From Coturnix japonica (Eukaryota; Chordata; Aves; Galliformes; Phasianidae), in contig NC_029521.1 in assembly GCF_001577835.2 (NCBI RefSeq), forward strand, positions 8,794,255 through 8,858,254: a stretch of 64,000 bases of DNA. The letters are read 5' to 3'. Under the pieces are notes generated by a model, which was given only the letters and a program-made list of their open reading frames with translations, was not told the origin of the DNA and did not search any database. Below are positions 57,219 to 64,000 of the stretch, piece after piece (position 1 is the first letter of the stretch; the number at the start of each line of letters is the position of its first letter). The position numbers were made by a program, and so were the translations under genes.

Positions 57219-60200
57219 ATGTTCGCCGTCCACTTGCTGGCTTTCCATTTTGCAAAGCTAAAAGAGGATCAAATAAAAAAGGTAAGTTAGAGCAGTAACT
57301 GAGATTCCTGTTTTCAGAACTGTCACTCATGCTCTGTGGAGTCTGCAGTGTGCAATGCAGGCTAGGTTATGGCTTTTTCCACTGCTGCTGTGGAGGCAAA
57401 TGGCATGAGAATCATTTGGATACATCTGATGACTGTGAAAATAGGTCTGGTTAGAGCTTTTCCTTGCACAATTATAAATTGCTTTTCAGCAATGGAACAA
57501 ATGATCTCCAGTAAGGAACAGTGGTATTTAGGCTTTACCTGGCATTGTGTGGTGTTGTCCAGAGGGCAGGAAGGGACTTCTTGTTAAATTGCTTTGTGAG
57601 TAAAGTGGAGGATGGGATTTTTATATCTGAGTAGGTGTCTGATTCACTCTTATGACAGCAAGGATAAGAAGACCTCCTGGGGGCTTTGGGACAGGTCTAC
57701 TGTGATTCAACACACAGTTCCAACTAGTGTTGGTGGGATTAGAAGTGGAAAAGCTAAAAGTGAACCAGATCAGAAGCTGTCAGTACTGGAAATGAGCTGC
57801 CTGGAGGTTGCTTTTCCCATTTGCTTTCATGGCTGGGCTGCAGTGAGTTGTTGTCTCTCCTTCATAAGACCATATGGGACCTGTAAGCTTGAGTTAGAGG
57901 CACTCTGGTTTCTAGCCATGTCCCCAGGGGTGCTCCTGGCATCCACACAGAGCACTTTGTGGCGGTCACCACCCAGCCCTGTCCTCTTGTTTTACAGCCA
58001 GCTGGAGGTGGAGCACTGTGCAGGCGCATGGCAGGGGGTAGCACTGCCTCCATGGCAGGGTGAGCAGCACTGGAGTGTCCTCGCTGTGCCCGTGCTTACA
58101 CATGCAGGTTCATTCTTAGGAGGTTTCTTCAGTAATTCCACCTTGAAGAGCAGTGTGCCAATAGAAGTGCTGGTGTCTGCAGTCAGATGTCTCTGATGGC
58201 CACAGCCCTTTTGTCCCCATGTGATCAGAAGGGGGCCTTTGTGCCCCCAAAAACCAGACCTAAGGTCTCTCATCTGGACAGTGCTTTTTTTCCCCTATAT
58301 TTTTAAAAAGAAATGGGGAGACCTTGTAGAGCACTGCTGGGGTAGAATGGGCTCTTACAAGGAACACGCATTGTGTAGCTGAGGGAAGGTTTTCCTGATG
58401 TGGGGACAGCGGAGAGGGGGGCAGAAACATTCTGTGAAGCTATTAGAAAAACAAGATCTTTCTGCTAGGTGCAAACTAGTCTCACCTGAAAGCAAGAAGA
58501 TGCATCACCGTGCAGAGGTTTCTTAGGAAGGAAGCCCAGCGCAGGCAGTATGGAGCAGAGCTGATTTCTCTCTAATTAGAGAGGAGGGCCTCTCTCCCTA
58601 CCTGCTCTGGTCTTGTTTGCCTTCTGGTGTCAAGAACAAGAGCCTCTCTGCCATGAAAACAGCGCTGTTTCTATGTTAAGAAATTTAAAAACAAGGACTA
58701 TACTTGTGCTGGGAGGGAGGTGTTGCATGGCCCAGCCATTCCTGCATTTTTAAGCCACTGATATGGCAGTGTGCCCTTGCTCTGGTTGTAAATCATGCTA
58801 GAGAGCAGGCAGGCTGTGCCTTATCTGGCTCCTTGGAGTGGACTGTCTCCTTCTATGGCTGTAGGTAAACAGGGCAGAGAATGCAATTTCCACGGGGTGC
58901 AGAGAGCTTGTATGTGACGTCTGCAAATACAAGCATGGGCATTTTTATTGCTCTTTAGTTTTATTTCCTCAAAGAATTATCTCAGTAGGTTATATGGGCC
59001 TGTGTGAGAGTGCATGGGTGCTGCGTGTCTCCAGTCATTGCATTTCCTTCTTTTGGTACGCCCAAGGAAGCAGTGCTGGTGTCTGGGCTGGGATGGCAGA
59101 TCCTACACAGTGGTGGGGCCAAAGGAAAGCCCTAGAGATAATCCAGTGGTTGTCCAAACTGGGGCTACAGAGAAATATCTGAATAATGGTCTTGTCAAGG
59201 CATGGCTGTGTCTTATGGCAATTGTTGCTTCTTGCCAATGGCATCTTGTAGTTTGTCTTTCTCCTGCTGTAAGGTAAAGCCTGCATTATTTCCAGGGGGC
59301 TGACACTCTCAAATAGGCCACTGCTGACCATCCATTTAAAACAGGTCTGTGAATATGTAACCAGGTAATTGGTTTGTGCCTCATTAACATGGGTGGCCAG
59401 TCACTTACTTCTGTAGGCCAGTTTATCCACAACCTGCCCTTGTTTAAGCAACATCACTTCTTAGATCCTCTATTTTCCTCTAATTCAAGTGGCCTTTATT
59501 TTGATCGTACGTTGTGAATAACACACTCTTAAGGAAGTATATTTATTGTACCAAGAACTGTTTTCTAAACATAATCCTAACATCACAGAGAACAGAGGGC
59601 AGAGCTGGGGCGAGAAACAGGCTTTGAGTTCCAGCCTGGTGTGCCAGCCGAGTTAATTGTCTGTGGAGTGAAGCAGTAGCTGAATAGATGTTTTCAGACT
59701 GTAGCTGACACGCTTGGGCACTGACGGCATTTTCTGGACCTGACTCAGAGGGGTCAGATCCTCACCATCCCTGCAGTTCTAGTTCATTACATGAACAGGA
59801 GGAAAAAATGGGGTAACAGCAGCCTGTGGGAATGTAGGGAGTCCTGTGGGCATACATGGGACAGATGCTATCAGTCCATCAGAAAAGATAGCTTACTTTA
59901 TGTCATTAAAGCAGCAGCCCTGACAGCCAGCTGCTGAGCACTGAGCAGCATGTGTGCCTTCCAGGTGACTTCTTCCCTGCTTCCAGGTTGACAGGTACCT
60001 GTACCACATGCGTCTCTCTGACGATGTCTTGCTGGACGTGATGGCTCGCTTCCAGGCTGAGATGGTGAAGGGCCTGGGCAGAGACACCAACCCCACGGCG
60101 ACAGTCAAAATGCTGCCGTCATTTGTGCGCTCACTTCCTGATGGCTCAGGTGAGTTCCTGCTGCTCCCGCTGCAGTGCTGGTTTAGGGAACAAGATGGGT

Positions 60201-63200
60201 TACTGCCTGCATGCAAGGACAGTGCAGCAAGAACACAGGGCAGCTGATAGCCCCAGTTTACTGCCTTACCTCATGCTCAGCAAGCAGGTTTGTGGGGGCT
60301 GTCAGGGTTTTCTCCTCGCACTAGATGTATTTAGGCCAAGTGCTGCTTGTTGGAGAGGAAGGCTTGGCTATAGATCATAAGAAGCAGCCTCTGTAGTCTG
60401 CAAATGTGGCTGTACCTATTGCAGGCCTCATAGCAGGAGCTGCAACTTGACGTGGCAAGGGCAGCCTCTACAGCCCAGAGCCTGCAGTGCAGCGTGCTGC
60501 GGGTGTGGGGATATGAGCTTTGCTGGTCCTGGTCACTGCCTGGGAACACGATCTAAAAGCCAGTCCTTCTTGGAGATGTGTGCATACCCAAGATAGCTCT
60601 GAAGCTCCTGGCTCAGCTGGTGCCAGCAGTGCAGACTGACAGATAATTTTCTACCTGGAGCAGCATAATTTGGCTGTTATTTTTTTACTTTGTATAACTG
60701 AGTCTTAGAATTTTTGTAAGGCGTTGGTGAGGATGCAGTGCATAGCACCTGCTGATGCCAAAAAATGTGAGAAATGCTGCTCTGTGCATCATTTCTGAAT
60801 GAATTTATTCCTTCTGAAGTTGATCTGCTCACAGTTAAATGAGAAATAATAGCTTTTATGGCACAAAGGGATCATTGGATGGTAGTCCAAAGTTTCAAGG
60901 CAGTCCTCTGAAACTAGGGATGTCTGGACAGAGTGTATCAGGTTGAGTGCCCTTCCTCTGACTGTAGCCTTCACCAAAGAAGAATAAATATTAGCTTAGC
61001 CCTTGTTACCTCTGTGGCCATCATGTCCTACAGTCTCGTATGTTACTGATCCTATCCGGAAGTTGCAGGGAGCACCTAAGGTCAGGAGACTTGGCAAATG
61101 ACAGGTTAGGTCAGCATTGTTGCACAACTTTGTGTTCCTCAAGGCCAACGTTGGGCAGTGGCCTCTTGGCCTGTGTAGCCTTTCCGCTGTCCCAAGGACA
61201 CACTGGTGTCATGCTGGGCTACATGTTACTGATAAGCCCATTTTAGGCATGACATTGATTTTTTCTATTTTTGTTCCTTTGCCGAACTCCTTATTGGTTA
61301 TTGTGTTTGCAAACAAAATTTCCAGCAGGTTCAAACACCTCCAACTTAGCTGGATGATGCCATTTACAATAGCAGTGAACTTTCAGATTTTTCACTGCCC
61401 ACAGTGATACTACCTGGAATGACCTGTGTGGAGCATCATTCTTAATGATCTGGGGGTTAATGATCTGACTAATGTCATGGTTTACTGAGTAACCTGGTTT
61501 GTCTCGTCACCTCTATCGTATGTAGCTGTGGTATTACAGGTGTAATTTCCCACTTCCTTTCCTTTCAGGGTCATGTTTGATAAAATTTAGTCAGGTGCTT
61601 GGACTATGGAACAAAGATCATGCAGGGCTATGACATGCCAGTGCATTTTCCTTCAAGGAAGGGCTTTTTCACATGGGGTGGGTAGATAAGTGCTTTACTG
61701 TGAACGCAAAATGTCCTTGGGCCTCTCTTTCTGCAAAGTTCATCCTTCTCCAGCTTGAAAATGTGCTACTGTGAAAGGAGCAGAGTGGGCAAACCCAGGC
61801 TGCTAAATAAAAAGAACATATTAATTAGGGCATTGCAGGGATTGCAGCCTTCCTGGTGGTGGTTCCAAGCCCAAAGGGGTGAGTTCCCATGAACGTGGTG
61901 AGGCAGGGGGATGCTTGCTGCTCTGATCACCACTGATGGCTGCCCACTTGTGTTGCAGAGAGTGGTGATTTCCTCGCTGTTGACCTGGGTGGTTCTCAGT
62001 TTCGAGCCCTTGAAGTGAAGGTGTTTAATGATGGGAAACAGAGCAGCCAACTGGAGAGCAAGTTTTACCCTACACCAAAGGAAGTCATACAGGGCAGTGG
62101 AACAGAGGTAGGTCTTTAGTGGTGGTGCCATGCTCAGGGAAGGGTCTGCTAGTCACAGTCTGACTCTGTTCTCTCCTTTTTCCTGCAGCTGTTCAGTTAT
62201 GTTGCTGACTGTCTGTCAGACTTCATGGAATCCAGAAACCTGAAGCATAAGAAGTTACCTCTTGGCTTTACATTTTCTTTTCCATGCAAACAGACCAAAC
62301 TGGAAGAGGTAAAGTGCAAAAAAGGTATTGGCAAGCCCAGCTTGTTGCATCATCCATGGAAGCTATTGCATGGAAGTGTTACCTCAGACTTTTTGAGGTA
62401 CTTCCTTTCCATAGCACACTGAAGAAGCATGGATGAGCACTGCCATTTAATCGCAGCTGACTACAATTCAAGGATTTATTCCTCATCTCAGAGCAACAGA
62501 ATCTTTATTATTTAGCTTAATTAATGTCTTATTTCATAGTAACCATGTACTTGTATGAAGTCTGCTGGACTTTAAATCACATATTTTTGGAGTTCATCCT
62601 TCTTTTTTGATCCCTTTTCATTCAGTATTTTTTACAGTTGATAGTAGTTAGGAAAGACTTGTAGCAGGGCTGCTTGAAAGGTCACATGGAAGAACAGGTT
62701 ATGATTATTTTGTAGCCTCTTATTGTAATTTTTCTTCTCTTCCTAGGGATCTGTTCTTTGGGTTCCAGTCCTGCAAATGCTCTGTGCTTTATGCTGTTAG
62801 TGTGTTACGAACGCTGATAAAGCCATGCATGCTTTAAATAAAGCACAGGAAGGTGCATTTAGAGGACTGGGTTTCTATGCTGGTTTAGTTCAGTGGGTGC
62901 TGACATGCACTCAGGCAAGTGTGATATCTTTTGCTATGACTTATTTTTGCCTAAATATTTATGTGTGGAGAGAGATAGTGGCCTTACCACAGGTTTGCAT
63001 GCCAAGACTACAGCTTTTGGGTCACTGAAATTCTACTTTGCAGGGAGTCCTTCTTTCCTGGACAAAACACTTCAAGGCCCGAGGAGTGCAGGGCACAGAC
63101 GTAGTGAGCTCTCTGCACAAGGCCCTCCAGAAACATAAGGCAAGTTCTGTAACTGAATCTGAGCGGCTGCTCTGCTCTTGGTGTGTGGGTTGTTTAGAGA

Positions 63201-63985
63201 ACTGTTGGACATTCTCCGAGGGCAGCCAGTAACAAGCAACCAACATGGCTGTACATTGAATAGTTCTGGCCGTGGGTCCCAGAGGGATGGAGTGATTGAT
63301 GGTAGTTTTTGAAGTCAGCAGTAAAACTTGATTAAATCTGCCTTTCAACTAGTGTAATCCTTTAAATAGCATGACAATATTTTTGGGAAGTCTTGTTTGT
63401 CATACGCCATGCTATTGGTAACATAATCTAAGAAAAATCATATCTTAGCATCTAAAGGGGAAACTCTTCTGTTTTCTCACATGGTAAAAATATAGCCTTT
63501 ATTTTGGTTCACTTCTTTCTCTGCATCAGACTTCATACAGTCACAGAGTCACCAAGGTTGGAAAAGACCTACAGGATCACCCAGTCCCACCATCCACCCA
63601 TCACCAATAGTTCTCACTAAACCATGTCCCTCAACACAATGTCCAAACATTCCTTGAACACGCTCTTCTGTTAAAAAAAGGGATGAGTCAAATAAAAATA
63701 AGTCATGCAACCAAAGATCCTACCTGGCTCATCATTTGAGAATTCTGAGATATTTTCTGTGTTGTAGGGATAATGTTGTAAAAGGAACTGGTGTACCTTT
63801 AAATGGAAGAGTTTTCCTAAACTAATCAAGTACAAAGGCTTTGTAAGCTTTTTTTTCTGCCAATCTCTCATCTTCATGCTGTTAGGACATAGACGTCGAT
63901 GTTTTGGCGATGGTCAATGACACTGTAGGAACCATGATGACCTGTGGATACGATGACCCGCGCTGTGAAGTTGGACTCATAATTG
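57219..63985 (+). CDS. HKDC1: Hexokinase HKDC1, first six coding exons (continues to the right)
   Basis: Fifth vertebrate hexokinase, phosphorylating glucose and associating with mitochondria. Coding exons: 57219-57281, 59987-60149, 61959-62107, 62189-62308, 63044-63139, 63886-63985; 230 codons plus one base, so only part of the N-terminal half of a protein that has two hexokinase halves (about 917 residues in human). The N-terminus [18 protein letters not shown] matches HKDC1 (human MFAVHLMAFYFSKLKEDQ) better than HK1 (MIAAQLLAYYF). Further landmarks: [13 protein letters not shown], phosphate-binding [19 protein letters not shown] (sugar-binding region), [35 protein letters not shown]. The hydrophobic N-terminal helix is the VDAC/outer-membrane anchor type. 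The intron after 63139 starts with GC (AAG/GCAAGT). HK1 would be expected next to the right. Confidence 0.93.
63536..63672 (-). mobile_element. CR1 LINE 3'-end fragment, antisense
   Basis: In HKDC1 intron 5. AGTCACCAAGGTTGGAAAAG, ACCTACAGGATCACCCAGTC, CATCCACCCATCACCAATAG, CTAAACCATGTCCCTCAACA and TTCCTTGAACACGCTC follow the reversed CR1 3' terminus with little divergence, so it appears to be one of the younger copies here. Confidence 0.93.
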
Positions 63986-64000
63986 GTAACTTTTCTGCTC

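Noticed and set aside
57612-58196. 194-codon plus-strand frame in HKDC1 intron 1
   Set aside because: No recognisable domain, and it lies between two HKDC1 exons with matched splice phases. It looks like chance opening.
1-64000. Retroviral or other virus-like fossils, CRISPR arrays, tRNA or snoRNA genes
   Set aside because: No LTR pairs, gag/pol-like frames, spaced repeat arrays or tRNA promoter boxes were recognised by reading; a covariance-model scan would be needed to exclude intronic snoRNAs.

Overview
The window is a vertebrate nuclear locus of intron-rich genes, almost certainly from a bird and probably a galliform such as chicken. The grounds are scattered CR1 LINE fragments (nine recognised, some weak), compact introns, sharp CpG-rich promoters, and protein sequences very close to, but distinct from, the human orthologues. 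All genes lie on the + strand in the order DDX50 - DDX21 - KIFBP - SRGN - VPS26A - SUPV3L1 - HKDC1. This is the order I recall for human 10q22.1, so the window is a conserved synteny block. Protein comparisons with human are from memory, not from an alignment run here.

Layout: (1) 108-4548, the 3' nine coding exons of a Gu-type DEAD-box RNA helicase (DDX50 by position); its 5' half lies left of the window. (2) 5831-12949, the complete 15-coding-exon tandem paralogue DDX21, with a CpG-island promoter. (3) 13106-21797, KIFBP (7 coding exons), whose start codon lies only about 125 bp after the DDX21 poly(A) signal. (4) 21798-27361, a gene-poor spacer. (5) 27362-28968, SRGN (serglycin, 3 coding exons), whose last exons run into the VPS26A CpG island. 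(6) 29331-38530, VPS26A (9 coding exons; exon 1 supplies only the ATG). (7) 40471-52233, SUPV3L1 (15 coding exons), a mitochondrial RNA helicase with a YY1/NRF1-type promoter. (8) 52277-57218, a gene-poor spacer. (9) 57219-63985, the first six coding exons of HKDC1, which continues beyond the right edge.

The genes do not form one pathway. DDX50 and DDX21 are nucleolar helicases of ribosome biogenesis born by tandem duplication. KIFBP regulates kinesin motors. Serglycin packs secretory granules. VPS26A is a retromer subunit. SUPV3L1 degrades and processes mitochondrial RNA. HKDC1 is a mitochondria-associated hexokinase. No provirus, CRISPR array, tRNA or previously undescribed system was recognised. 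The points of most interest are the mixed identity and C-terminal tails of the two Gu helicases, two GC-AG introns, the promoter architectures, a very short frame-neutral DDX21 intron, an overlapping reading frame in SUPV3L1 exon 1, and a serglycin with a much reduced Ser-Gly region.
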